Assembly (NCBI GenBank): GCA_028708425.1
Contig: JAQVYY010000005.1
Span: forward strand, 48,159 to 112,158
Length of the DNA: 64,000 bases
From: Bacteroidales bacterium
GTDB taxonomy: Bacteria > Bacteroidota > Bacteroidia > Bacteroidales > Tenuifilaceae
Direction: 5' to 3'
This document shows, one piece after another, positions 1 through 8,610 of the stretch (positions within the stretch are counted from its first letter, which is position 1; every line of letters starts with the position of its first letter). The translations under genes were made by a program, and so were the position numbers. The notes below the pieces were generated by a model. It did not search any database. It was not told where the DNA came from and was given only the letters and a program-made list of their open reading frames with translations.

Positions 1-1068
1 TGGATTGAAGAAGAGGTTGCGCCATCGCGCAAGGAAGAAATGATCGATTCGTTAATGATGATTTACGATATGCGCATAGAGCATTTCAATGCAAAAGGAA
101 AGCTGCTTGGGCAAAAAGGTATGGACCTAATGAGTCTCGACCCAAATCGTTACGAGGAGGCATACGGTATTCTTAAAGAATCCGTAGAAATTAGTGGCGA
201 TAAATCAACAGGGGTAGCACTTTATACATTTATGGCGGTTACAAACACCATGTACGAAAATGACAAGCTCAGCGGTGAGGAGGTTATTAAAACCTATGCT
301 ACGCTAGCCGACTATCTCGATACAAAGCTAGCAGCAAAACCCGATGATTCAAGATTACTACAGGTGAAAGAAAACATTGACGCCATTTTTACAAATGCTG
401 GTGTTGCCGACTGCGAAAGCTTGCAAAATATTTTCGAACCTCGTATCAACGAGGAGGCCTCCTTAGATTTAGCCAAAATGGTTAGCTCTCTGTTAACCGC
501 TAATAGTTGTCAAACTTCCGATTTCTACAAAAAAACAGCCGAGGTGTTATATAAACTTGAGCCTACTGCAGCTCGTGCATACGAGCTGGCTCGAATTTAT
601 GTAAACGCAAAAGACTATAATAAGGCTGAGGAACTGTATAAAGATGCGGTAGAGCATGAGGAAGATTCAGTAACCAAGTCGAAATTTTTGGTTGAATATG
701 GTAATATGGTATTTAACGATATGGGAAACCCACAGCAGGGGCGCTTGTTGGCGCTCGAGGCGTTAAAAATTAATCCAAACCTCGGACATGCCTATATCCT
801 AATAGGGCATATTTATGCAGCAGAAAAGAACTGCTTTAGCGATGATTTTCAAAAGAAAACCGTTTATTGGGCTGCTGTTGACCAGTTTATAAAAGCAAAA
901 AGAGTTGACCCCTCTGTTGCCGATGACTGTGATAGATTAATTAATACCTATATGCAGTATTTCCCAGCTAAGAATGATATCTTCTTTCAAGATCTGCATA
1001 TAAATGATAGGTATACCGTTGGTGGATGGATTAACGAGGTTACAACCGTAAGAGCCCGCCCAGAATAG
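1..1068 (+). CDS. TPR-repeat protein, 5'-truncated by window edge
   Basis: The frame is open from the first base, so the true start lies upstream; the first internal ATG is at 40. The visible protein of about 355 residues is helical and ends with TPR-like helix pairs, for example around residues 180-215 (AARAYELARIYVNAKDYNKA) and the stretch LEALKINPNLGHAYILIGHIY. TPRs are protein-interaction scaffolds and no enzymatic motif is visible. It lies 20 nt ahead of the LptC-like gene. In Bacteroidota a TPR protein often sits in the same cluster as lptC, a CorC protein and a PpiD foldase, so a role in the cell envelope is likely but inferred. Confidence 0.8.
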   Translation, partial: WIEEEVAPSRKEEMIDSLMMIYDMRIEHFNAKGKLLGQKGMDLMSLDPNRYEEAYGILKESVEISGDKSTGVALYTFMAVTNTMYENDKLSGEEVIKTYATLADYLDTKLAAKPDDSRLLQVKENIDAIFTNAGVADCESLQNIFEPRINEEASLDLAKMVSSLLTANSCQTSDFYKKTAEVLYKLEPTAARAYELARIYVNAKDYNKAEELYKDAVEHEEDSVTKSKFLVEYGNMVFNDMGNPQQGRLLALEALKINPNLGHAYILIGHIYAAEKNCFSDDFQKKTVYWAAVDQFIKAKRVDPSVADDCDRLINTYMQYFPAKNDIFFQDLHINDRYTVGGWINEVTTVRARPE

Positions 1069-1088
1069 GTAATTTACATCGAACTACA

Positions 1089-1646
1089 ATGTTTTTAGAG
1101 TGCATAAAAAAGCTGATAGTCCCTACTTTAGTAGGGACTATTTTGCTTTCTTCATGCAAAACCGATATCGAAATGGTAAACGCTCTTACTAAGCGTGAGC
1201 AGGTTCCTACTTTGGTAGGCGAAAATATGGAGATTGTGTATACCGAAAACGGGAAAGTTAAAGTACGTGCATTAGCACCTGAAAGCATGTATTACCAATA
1301 TGCCGAGGAGCCATACCATGAGTTTCCAAAGGGTATAACCGTTTATAATTACGATGATTCGTTGAATATTGAATCTACCATTACGGCGAACTATGCTATT
1401 TTTTACGAAGAAGAAGAGCTGTGGGATGCTCGGTATGATGTTGTAGCCCAAAACAACAAGGGGCAAATACTAAATACCGAACAACTTTTTTGGGATCAAA
1501 AAGCCAGAAAGATTTATTCCGACGATATGGTCAAACTCACCTCGGGCGATGATGTTATTTTTGGGGAGGGAATGGATTCTGATGAAGATTTTAACGACTG
1601 GGTAGTACGAAAACCATCGGGTAAGATATATCTTCAAGAAGAGTAA
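1089..1646 (+). CDS. lptC: LPS export protein LptC-like lipoprotein
   Basis: This 185-residue protein has a short hydrophobic leader and a lipobox ending at Cys23 (LLSSC). The rest is the beta-rich LptC/OstA-type fold, with phrases such as NYAIFYEEEELWDARYDVVAQN and GQILNTEQLFWDQ that are characteristic of Bacteroidota LptC. LptC bridges LptBFG in the inner membrane to LptA during lipopolysaccharide export. The leader is odd: a perfect 11-bp inverted repeat (1116-1141) encodes the VPTLVG stretch, and a second VPTLVG follows at residues 39-44, suggesting a mini-repeat inserted in the coding sequence. The start at 1089 is the only ATG that gives a usable signal peptide. It is followed by a small membrane protein and a CNNM/CorC gene. 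Confidence 0.75.
   Translation: MFLECIKKLIVPTLVGTILLSSCKTDIEMVNALTKREQVPTLVGENMEIVYTENGKVKVRALAPESMYYQYAEEPYHEFPKGITVYNYDDSLNIESTITANYAIFYEEEELWDARYDVVAQNNKGQILNTEQLFWDQKARKIYSDDMVKLTSGDDVIFGEGMDSDEDFNDWVVRKPSGKIYLQEE
1116..1141. repeat. perfect 11-bp inverted repeat inside lptC signal sequence
   Basis: The arms atagtccctac and gtagggactat flank a 4-nt ttta loop. The repeat lies wholly within the coding sequence of the LptC leader. A related imperfect copy (cctac-ttt-ggtagg) occurs about 80 bp downstream and encodes the same VPTLVG peptide. Confidence 0.85.
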
Positions 1647-1714
1647 GTTGAAACTAGCTAAGATTTTTGTAAAATTTCAACTATCTTTATATCGAACATT
1701 AAATTTGTATTTTT

Positions 1715-1909
1715 ATGAATGCGTTACCAAAAATTCTAGAAATAATTTGGGTGATTTTAGGCCTAGCCTGCTTAGCGTTGGGCATTAATGCAACCATTAA
1801 ATTTGGAATAGAGAATAGTTACATGTTCTATATCCTTTCGGTTGTGGCGTTTGGTATGTTCTTACTCAGGCGATTTCGGCGAAAATCCTCATCAAATAAA
1901 AATAATTGA
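1715..1909 (+). CDS. small two-helix membrane protein
   Basis: This 64-residue protein has two predicted transmembrane segments (about residues 8-27 and 36-52) and a strongly basic tail (RRFRRKSSSNKN), so the C-terminus is probably cytoplasmic. I do not recognise a named family. It sits between the LptC-like gene and the CorC-like gene, ending 10 nt before the latter, and is probably co-transcribed. The start ATG follows an A/T-rich leader without a strong Shine-Dalgarno, which is normal for Bacteroidota. Confidence 0.65.
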   Translation: MNALPKILEIIWVILGLACLALGINATIKFGIENSYMFYILSVVAFGMFLLRRFRRKSSSNKNN

Positions 1910-1919
1910 TTTAGTCTAA

Positions 1920-3191
1920 ATGGATGATTATAACCTGGTTATAATTGGTTTATCAATACTCTTTTCAGCAATTTTCTCCGGAATGGAGATCGCTTTCCTT
2001 TCGTCTAACAAGTTACGCATCGAACTCGATAGGAAACAGGGCACTTTTACATCGCGCATAGTACAAATATATACTAAAAATCCGAATCGGTACATTGCTA
2101 CCATGCTGGTAGGTAATAATATAGCCCTAGTTATTTATGGCTTGGCCATGGCAGTACTGCTTGAAAACTTTTTGAACCCATACATTTCCAATGAGATGGG
2201 TATGCTTTTAGTTCAAACCGTTCTCTCAACAGCAATTATCCTGGTAACTGCCGAGTTCTTGCCCAAGTCAATTTTTAGAATGCATCCCAACGGATTTTTG
2301 AACTTCTTTGCTTTGCCTATGCTGTTTTTTTATATCATACTTTATCCCATAAGCAGATTCTCAACAAGCTTGTCATTTGGTATTATTCGACGCATTTTTA
2401 GGTTTGAGGTTAGTCAGAGTGAAGAGAATAAGGTTTTTGAAAAAGTTGACTTGAATCATTTTGTGGGAGAAGCGCAAAGTATTGAGAGGGAAGAGTCAGA
2501 GCAGGAGCACGATATTAAAATGTTTCAGAATGCACTAGATTTTTCTGAAGTAAAGGTTCGCGATTGTATGTTGCCACGTACTGATATCGAGGCAATCGAC
2601 TCACAAGGCACAATAGCTGAGCTCACCGAAAAGTTTATAAAAACAAACTACTCTAGAATACCAGTTTATGCGGGCAGCATAGATAATATTATTGGTTATG
2701 TTAACTCTAAAGATATGTTTAAAAGGCCTCAGAGTATAAAATCAAAAATGTTTAAAATTGATTTCGTTCCCGAAACAATGCAGGCGCACGAATTGCTAAC
2801 TACTTTTATAAGAGAGCAAAAGAGCTTAGCAATTGTGGTTGACGAATTTGGCGGAACGGCAGGCTTGGTTACCATTGAGGATATTATAGAGGAAATATTT
2901 GGCGAGATTGATGATGAGCACGATTCTAGCGAATTTGTTGAAAAACAGCTTTCCGATGATGAGTTTATTTTAAGTGGAAGGTTAGAGATCGACTACCTGA
3001 ACGACAAGTATGATTTTCATATTCCCGAGTCCGAAGAGTACGGCACATTGGCTGGGTTTATCATTTCGAATTATCAAAGTATTCCTAAACCCCAGGAGGA
3101 AATTGAGATTGATTCCTTTAGGCTAAGAGTTGTCAAAATGGATGGAACCCGCATCGACCAAATTCATTTTACCATTAATTCAAAAAGGTAG
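1920..3191 (+). CDS. CNNM/HlyC-CorC family membrane protein with CBS domains
   Basis: At 423 residues it has the usual family layout. An N-terminal DUF21/CNNM membrane domain (about residues 1-180) contains four hydrophobic segments and the conserved SGMEIAFLSSNKLR. Two CBS domains (about 205-330) include the signature VVDEFGGTAGLVTIEDIIEEIFGEI, and a C-terminal CorC_HlyC domain follows (about 345-420). Family members are linked to Mg2+/Co2+ homeostasis or transport; the old haemolysin name is misleading. A paralogue, GldE, lies at 16835-18136. It forms a probable operon with the two preceding genes. Confidence 0.88.
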   Translation: MDDYNLVIIGLSILFSAIFSGMEIAFLSSNKLRIELDRKQGTFTSRIVQIYTKNPNRYIATMLVGNNIALVIYGLAMAVLLENFLNPYISNEMGMLLVQTVLSTAIILVTAEFLPKSIFRMHPNGFLNFFALPMLFFYIILYPISRFSTSLSFGIIRRIFRFEVSQSEENKVFEKVDLNHFVGEAQSIEREESEQEHDIKMFQNALDFSEVKVRDCMLPRTDIEAIDSQGTIAELTEKFIKTNYSRIPVYAGSIDNIIGYVNSKDMFKRPQSIKSKMFKIDFVPETMQAHELLTTFIREQKSLAIVVDEFGGTAGLVTIEDIIEEIFGEIDDEHDSSEFVEKQLSDDEFILSGRLEIDYLNDKYDFHIPESEEYGTLAGFIISNYQSIPKPQEEIEIDSFRLRVVKMDGTRIDQIHFTINSKR

Positions 3192-3486
3192 CATATCATT
3201 TCGATATCTTGTGAGTGTTGAATTAAAGGTTTTATGTAATATTAGGGTGATTCCTGTTTATAGCTAGTGTTCAAACAGCTCTTAGTTATCTTTACTGATT
3301 AATAAACCTAGCTAATACCATACGAATAGGCACCAAATTATGTTGATTTATGGTAAGTGTTGACATAAGTACACCTTTTTTTCGCTTTTAGGCTTAAAAA
3401 GTCAACTATCTCTTTATGCAATAGACTAAAATAGCTATATTCGTAGCCTTAAAAAAGGCAAATCTTTGAACTAATATTAATTTTAA

Positions 3487-5595
3487 ATGGCTACACTAGA
3501 AAAACTCAGAAATCGTGCTGGAACGCTTGTTGCAGTTGTAATTGGACTTGCATTACTAGCATTTATACTTGGAGACCTATTGGGATCGGGTGGTTCTTTT
3601 AATAGAAATCAGTTTGAAATAGCTGAAATATCAGGAAAATCAATCCCTTATCAAGTTTATCAGCAGCGTGTTGATCACGTAGTTGAACTAAATAAGGCTT
3701 CGCGCAGGGTTAGTGCTCTGGACGAGCAAACCACAGAAAATATTCGCGAAGAGGTTTGGAATCAGCTGTTACAGGAGTATGTGCTTTCCCCTCGGTACAA
3801 GGAGCTAGGTATTACAATTTCGCCCGACGAACTTTTTGATATGGTGCAGGGCAATAACCTACACCCCATCATCAGGCAAGAATTTGGTAACCCTCAAACC
3901 GGAGAGGTAGATGTTGCAATGGTTGATCAGTTCCTTCGTAATTTGGACTCTGACCCATCAGGATTTCAACGCTCTATTTGGTTGTACCTCGAGGATATCA
4001 TTATTAAGGACAGGCTTTTCACCAAGTATAGCAATCTGGTTAGAAAAGGATTATATGTAACCGATATTCATGCCCAGCAGTCGGCCTCCGAACGTAGCTC
4101 GCTTGCCGATATTAGTTTTATCGTTGAACGCTACTCTTCCATAAACGACTCGTTAGTTTCTGTTTCTTCAAAAGAGATAAAAAGTTACTACAAAGAGAAC
4201 ATCGAAAAGTATAAGCAATCGGCCTCAAGGGATGTTGAGTATGTTGTTTTCCCCATTAACCCATCACCCAACGATTATGAACTTGCCGAAGAGTGGATAA
4301 ATGAGATTCAGAAAGATTTTGAGGAGGCGTCCGATGCGGGTCAATTTGCAAACCTAAACTCTGATGTGCCTTACGAAGGTAAGTTTTTTAAAAAAGGAGA
4401 GATATCCAATAAGGAGATTAACACCTGGGCATTTAATGCAAAAGTGGGCGATAGTTTTGGGCCAATATTCGATGGCGATTCATACATTATAGCCCGCTTA
4501 GTTGATGTCGATTTTTTACCCGATTCGGTTAAGGCTCGCCATATTCTGCTGAGTTCAAATGTTCAGTCGCAAGAAGAGTATGATGCCGTAAAGGCCAAGG
4601 CTGATAGCATACTTAAAATTGTTAAGCGAAACAGGAACAGCTTTGCCCAGCTAGCTACCGATTTTTCTGAAGATCCAGGTTCGGCTGTTCAAGGTGGCGA
4701 TTTGGGATGGTTCCCCGAAGGGGCAATGGTACAGCCTTTTAACGATGCATGCTTTAATGGTGAAAAAGGCGATATAGTACTAGTTGAGTCGCAGTTTGGC
4801 TTTCATATTATTGAGATTCAAGAGAAAGGTAATCTTGCGAAGAAAGTGCAGGTTGCACAGCTAGTGCGCAACGTGATACCCAGTTCAAAAACATATCAGA
4901 ATATTTACCAACAGGCTAGTGCGTTTGCAGGCCTAAACAATACGTACGAGAAGTTCAACGCAGCTGTTATCGAGAAAAAGCTTAACAAGCGGCTTGCTTC
5001 AAACCTCAGAGAAAGCGACAAACGTATCGCTGGATTAGAGAATCCGCGCGAGATGGTACGTTGGGCATACAAAGAGGATGTGAATGCCGTTTCGCCTGTT
5101 TTTGAATTCGGTGATAATTTTGTTGTAGCTGCTCTTAAGGAGGTTCGCAAAGAGGGTTTTGCTCCACTAGCACAGGTTCAGCAGGAGGTCAAAAATCAGG
5201 TAATAAAGCAGAAAAAAGCCCAAATGCTAAAGGATAAATTTAGTGAGGCTATGGAAGAAGGGGCAACAGTAAATGATGTTGCCAACAAATTATCGCTCCA
5301 GGTACACGATGCGCCTGGCATTTCGTTTTCATCGTTTTCGTTACCCACAGTCGGATTTGAACCGGCTGTAATTGCTGCCGCATCTACTGTTCCTGAGGGG
5401 GAATTAGCTTTGCCCATCGAAGGCAACGCAGGAGTATTTGCCTTAACGGTTAATGCAATTAATGTGCAAGAAGTAGACAAAGCAGCCGAAGAACAACGAA
5501 TACTTAATATTTACCAGCAAAGGGCTACGAGAGAATCTTATGAGGCACTTAAAGAGGAAGCTGAAATAGTAGATCGTCGTTCAAAATTCTTTTAG
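3487..5595 (+). CDS. PpiD-like periplasmic peptidyl-prolyl isomerase
   Basis: This 702-residue protein is anchored by a single N-terminal transmembrane helix (about residues 13-33) with the bulk in the periplasm. A SurA/PpiD-like N-terminal chaperone domain precedes a parvulin (PPIC) domain at about residues 345-455. The domain is recognised by VKARHILL, FAQLATDFSEDPGS, GGDLGWFPEGAMVQPF and QFGFHIIEI. A second, degenerate parvulin-like region occupies about 470-610. Such proteins assist folding of secreted and outer-membrane proteins. A 295-bp non-coding gap separates it from the CorC gene, so it may have its own promoter, though I see no convincing TAnnTTTG box. A strong hairpin follows the stop. 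Confidence 0.88.
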   Translation: MATLEKLRNRAGTLVAVVIGLALLAFILGDLLGSGGSFNRNQFEIAEISGKSIPYQVYQQRVDHVVELNKASRRVSALDEQTTENIREEVWNQLLQEYVLSPRYKELGITISPDELFDMVQGNNLHPIIRQEFGNPQTGEVDVAMVDQFLRNLDSDPSGFQRSIWLYLEDIIIKDRLFTKYSNLVRKGLYVTDIHAQQSASERSSLADISFIVERYSSINDSLVSVSSKEIKSYYKENIEKYKQSASRDVEYVVFPINPSPNDYELAEEWINEIQKDFEEASDAGQFANLNSDVPYEGKFFKKGEISNKEINTWAFNAKVGDSFGPIFDGDSYIIARLVDVDFLPDSVKARHILLSSNVQSQEEYDAVKAKADSILKIVKRNRNSFAQLATDFSEDPGSAVQGGDLGWFPEGAMVQPFNDACFNGEKGDIVLVESQFGFHIIEIQEKGNLAKKVQVAQLVRNVIPSSKTYQNIYQQASAFAGLNNTYEKFNAAVIEKKLNKRLASNLRESDKRIAGLENPREMVRWAYKEDVNAVSPVFEFGDNFVVAALKEVRKEGFAPLAQVQQEVKNQVIKQKKAQMLKDKFSEAMEEGATVNDVANKLSLQVHDAPGISFSSFSLPTVGFEPAVIAAASTVPEGELALPIEGNAGVFALTVNAINVQEVDKAAEEQRILNIYQQRATRESYEALKEEAEIVDRRSKFF

Positions 5596-5618
5596 ACAGA
5601 TTAGATTTTATTCACAAT

Positions 5619-5666
5619 CTTCATAAACAAAGGGCTGTTAAAAAAAACAGCCCTTTGTTTATGAAG
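5619..5666. terminator. long perfect hairpin, probable terminator
   Basis: Arms of 21 bp (5619-5639 and 5646-5666) pair perfectly around an A6 loop. It lies 24 nt after the foldase stop codon and upstream of a convergent gene, so it could terminate from both sides. The arm bases following the GC core are T/A-rich (ttgttta). Confidence 0.75.
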
Positions 5667-5682
5667 AAGTACAAATGAAATG

Positions 5683-5832
5683 CTAACCCCAATTACTCAT
5701 TCGAATAATTGGAACCTCTGGCAGCGACTAGGTCTCACAACCAATTTTGTTGTCCAAAATTGGGCTCGACTAAGTCGGGGTAACCCGCATTTGCATTCAT
5801 CTTTAACAAATTTGGCGCATAATGCGGGCTAA
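5683..5832. repeat. dispersed palindromic repeat, copy A
   Basis: This is one of five copies in the window (others at 12590, 16607, 23329 and 53487). It begins with a ccccaatta...taattgg hairpin, has a central aattttgttg...caaaattgg inverted section, and ends with a cccgcattt...aatgcggg hairpin. The last bases overlap the stop codon of the convergent lipoprotein gene. No coding capacity is seen. It resembles a REP/MITE-like non-autonomous element. Confidence 0.8.
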
Positions 5833-6386
5833 AGTGCTGAAACAACTATTTTAGATTCTACTGTAACTATAAGGTTAATAGCACTGAATAATTTGTCATA
5901 GTTAACGTCGCCGTAGAGTAGGAAAGTAAAATCGTTATCGCTTGAAGTATAATCAAAAATGTTTGTTTTTACCAGATCAAAAGAAATGCTATTTGCTCCT
6001 ATTACGGCCGATTCGGCTACCAGCTCTTCTTCTGTAGCGGGTATCTTATCCATTTTAAGTTGAAGGGAGTTGAAAATAGAGGATAGATCAACACCCTGTT
6101 CCCCCTCAGCAAATGTTAGCGTAACGGATACAATATTGCTCTCTTTGATTTGTTCTGGGTCACCACCGTATTCGATAATAATTGTTTCGATCGATTGGTT
6201 AAAATCCCATGAGGTTAATAGTATCGATGTTTCTGATCTTGTATTCTTTCCTGTAGCGGGTTCTAGCGGAAATTCCGCTTTGCTAGTAAGGGGCACATTA
6301 ACTGTAGGTGAAAAATTTTCGCACGAGCCGAATATAAACATGGCGAAAACTGCCGCGATACCGACTAGTTTTTTTGTTGTTTTCAT
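5829..6386 (-). CDS. hypothetical lipoprotein
   Basis: This 185-residue protein has a signal peptide ending in a lipobox (FIFGSC, Cys about 22), so it is expected to be a lipid-anchored periplasmic or surface protein. The mature part is predicted beta-rich, with no catalytic motif I recognise. Phrases such as VSVTLTFAEGEQGVDLSSIFNSLQLKMD suggest an immunoglobulin-like or beta-sandwich fold. It stands alone, convergent with the foldase gene, and its stop codon lies inside dispersed repeat copy A. Function unknown. Confidence 0.7.
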   Translation of the reverse strand: MKTTKKLVGIAAVFAMFIFGSCENFSPTVNVPLTSKAEFPLEPATGKNTRSETSILLTSWDFNQSIETIIIEYGGDPEQIKESNIVSVTLTFAEGEQGVDLSSIFNSLQLKMDKIPATEEELVAESAVIGANSISFDLVKTNIFDYTSSDNDFTFLLYGDVNYDKLFSAINLIVTVESKIVVSAL

Positions 6387-6527
6387 AGCGTTTTTATATT
6401 ATGGTTATTGGTAACAGTTACGTATCGTATGTAAAACAATAATTATACTGCAATAATAATAAGAATATGCAAGATTATTAACGCATTACACAAAAACTTT
6501 ATAAAACAGGGGGGTGGTGCAAAATTT

Positions 6528-7163
6528 CTATTTTATGAATAGGCGTATAATACCAAGTAAAGCAGCTGAACCTAAGGTGAATATTAAAGCCCCGGAAATT
6601 TTATTAATCCACCAAAGTTGTTTCAGCCTAAATTTCGACCTATAGATACTAACCAGTGTGGTAAGGGTGTACCACCATATAATGGCACCAATAAATACGC
6701 CGCTTACGGTTACAAGCGGTGCGGCAATGCCCATTTCATCCGATACAATACCAAGTGAGGCGAATAGGGCTATAAATAGAAAAATGGCCAAAGGGTTGGT
6801 AATTGTTAGTAGTAGTACAGAGACGTAGTCTTCGAGTAGGTTGTTTTTTTTGCGTTTATGTCGTCGAAGTTGCTTTATGGGATTTGTATAAAAAATCTTG
6901 ATTCCTAAAAGCAAAATAATTAGTCCGCCAATTGCCTGGAAAACAATTTGTTTCTCCTCTATATAGCTAATTATAAAGGTTAAGCTGAACCCTGCTATAG
7001 TTGCAAATATTGTGTCAGCACTTGCTGCACCAATTCCGCTAAGGAAACCGCTTAGTTTACCTTTGTTTACAGTTCGCTGAATGCAAATAATACCAATTGG
7101 ACCTAAGGGAATTGAGGCAAGTAAACCTACCAGAATCCCCTTAATAAACAATGTTAACAGCAT
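6528..7163 (-). CDS. LysE/RhtB family amino-acid exporter
   Basis: This 211-residue protein has six hydrophobic segments. The family signature lies at the N-terminus: LASIPLGPIGIICIQRT followed by GFLSGIGAASADTIFATIAG. LysE-family proteins export amino acids or related metabolites using the proton gradient, and the substrate cannot be told from sequence. A basic loop (RRHKRKKNN, about residues 99-107) separates the two halves as is usual. It is a single-gene unit divergent from the DUF4105 gene. Confidence 0.85.
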   Translation of the reverse strand: MLLTLFIKGILVGLLASIPLGPIGIICIQRTVNKGKLSGFLSGIGAASADTIFATIAGFSLTFIISYIEEKQIVFQAIGGLIILLLGIKIFYTNPIKQLRRHKRKKNNLLEDYVSVLLLTITNPLAIFLFIALFASLGIVSDEMGIAAPLVTVSGVFIGAIIWWYTLTTLVSIYRSKFRLKQLWWINKISGALIFTLGSAALLGIIRLFIK

Positions 7164-7302
7164 CTAATTACATACGTTGGGGGTAAAAAAATCGCATAAA
7201 GATAGCAAACCGTATTGATAAAAACCACAGGATTAATGTAACCATTAGTTTTTTATGAAAATTAGCTTTGGTCCTGATTCGGAGTTTTATTTCTAATCAC
7301 TA

Positions 7303-7332
7303 TTTGAAAATTTACAATTACAGCTAACTTTA
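7303..7332 (+). promoter_or_regulatory. candidate Bacteroidota promoter for DUF4105 gene
   Basis: A TTTG (7303-7306) is separated by 18 nt from TAACTTTA (7325-7332), close to the TTTG / TAnnTTTG consensus. A purine-rich gggagaag follows just before the ATG at 7356. One consensus base is off (A for G). Confidence 0.4.
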
Positions 7333-7355
7333 CACAAAGTTTTTAATGGGAGAAG

Positions 7356-8549
7356 ATGAGGAGTATGCATACAAAAAGATTGTTTTTTCTGCTCGCAACA
7401 ATAGTTTTAACGCTGGCTAAAACAGCTAGCGCTCAGTTACCAGGTGTAATCTTGTCGGAAAGAGCAGAGGTAAGCTTATTGACATGTTCAGCAGGGGAGG
7501 AGCTGTACTCCATTTTTGGGCATAGCGCAATTCGTGTTAACGACCCAGAGTCTGGTGTCGATTGGGTTTTTAATTATGGGGTGTTTGATTTTAACGATCC
7601 TAATTTTTACCCGAATTTTGTTAGAGGAAAGCTTAACTATATGTTGGCCGTTTCTTCGTATAAGAATTTTGAAAGAGCCTATATTTTTGAAGACCGATCT
7701 ATTTACGAGCAAGTATTAAACCTGAGTTTAAATGAGAAGCAGATGCTTCTTGATTCGCTAAGTATAAACTATTTGCCTGAGAACAGGTACTATTTGTATG
7801 ATTTTTTCTTTGATAATTGTGCCACTCGCATTCGCGATATCTTTTTTGAAACCATTCCAAGAGCCCTTAATTTTGATTACAGCGAGCTGAACCAGGATTT
7901 GAGTTATCGAGAGCTGCTTGTGCCAAGCTTAGTAGGTAAACCATGGGCAGAGCTAGGTATAAATTTACTGCTGGGTGCTAGTGCCGATGGAACTGCACAA
8001 CCTTGGGAGTACATGTTTTTACCCGAGCATTTAATGACAGTATTGAAACACGTAAGCGTTGCCAGCGATTCAGCTGCTGTTTTATTGGCTCAGCCGCCAA
8101 ACTTACTACTTGAGGGAGATATTATTCCCGTTAACAGGTTTAGGCAGACCCCGCTTTTGGTTTTCATTTTACTGTTGATTTTATCGGGCTACATCACATT
8201 AGTTAATCGAAAGGGTAAGCCAAACTATTTCTTCGATAGGTTTTTGTTTGGTGTTGCCGGATTGCTTGGTGTTGTTTTAGCCTTTCAGTGGTTTGGTTCA
8301 GATCATGCCGTTATGTCAAATAATTATAACCTTATATGGGCGCACCCATTGCACCTTATGGCATCCATTGTGTTATGGCTAAAGGGCTTCACAAAGTTTA
8401 AGCGAATTTACTTTGGAGTTAACCTAATTTTAATGGTGTTGCTTATGCTTTTTTGGTTCGCCTTACCCCAAACCCTTCCTTTTGCAATGTTTCCTGTGGT
8501 AGCAGCAATGGCAATACGTTCGGCAGTAATTTTTAGTTTTAACAGATAA
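7356..8549 (+). CDS. Lnb N-terminal-like (DUF4105) membrane protein
   Basis: At 397 residues, it has a signal peptide (cleavage near SAQ|LP), then a DUF4105 domain related to the periplasmic domain of lipoprotein N-acyltransferase Lnb. The two conserved active-site-like elements are visible: IFGHSAIRV (His, about residue 56) and FFDNCATRIRD (Cys, about residue 156). The C-terminal third (about 265-395) has four to five transmembrane helices. In Lnb the Cys/His pair supports acyl transfer between lipoproteins; whether this Bacteroidota relative does the same is inference. It stands alone between divergent lysE and a convergent peptidase gene. Confidence 0.8.
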   Translation: MRSMHTKRLFFLLATIVLTLAKTASAQLPGVILSERAEVSLLTCSAGEELYSIFGHSAIRVNDPESGVDWVFNYGVFDFNDPNFYPNFVRGKLNYMLAVSSYKNFERAYIFEDRSIYEQVLNLSLNEKQMLLDSLSINYLPENRYYLYDFFFDNCATRIRDIFFETIPRALNFDYSELNQDLSYRELLVPSLVGKPWAELGINLLLGASADGTAQPWEYMFLPEHLMTVLKHVSVASDSAAVLLAQPPNLLLEGDIIPVNRFRQTPLLVFILLLILSGYITLVNRKGKPNYFFDRFLFGVAGLLGVVLAFQWFGSDHAVMSNNYNLIWAHPLHLMASIVLWLKGFTKFKRIYFGVNLILMVLLMLFWFALPQTLPFAMFPVVAAMAIRSAVIFSFNR

Positions 8550-8550
8550 A

Positions 8551-8595
8551 AAAAGCCCCTCCGAAATAACTAATTATTAGAGAGGGGGGGGGGAA
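8551..8595. terminator. hairpin with G10 tract between convergent genes
   Basis: A cccctc...gagggg stem follows the DUF4105 stop and runs into a homopolymeric tract of ten G (8584-8593). It probably terminates one or both of the convergent genes. The A-rich sequence before the stem would read as a U-tract on the - strand. Confidence 0.45.
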
Positions 8596-8610
8596 GAGTG
8601 TGATACTATA

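Noticed and set aside
3192..3486. Possible RNA or small gene in the 295-bp gap before the foldase
   Set aside because: No stable stem, conserved motif or convincing frame could be seen.
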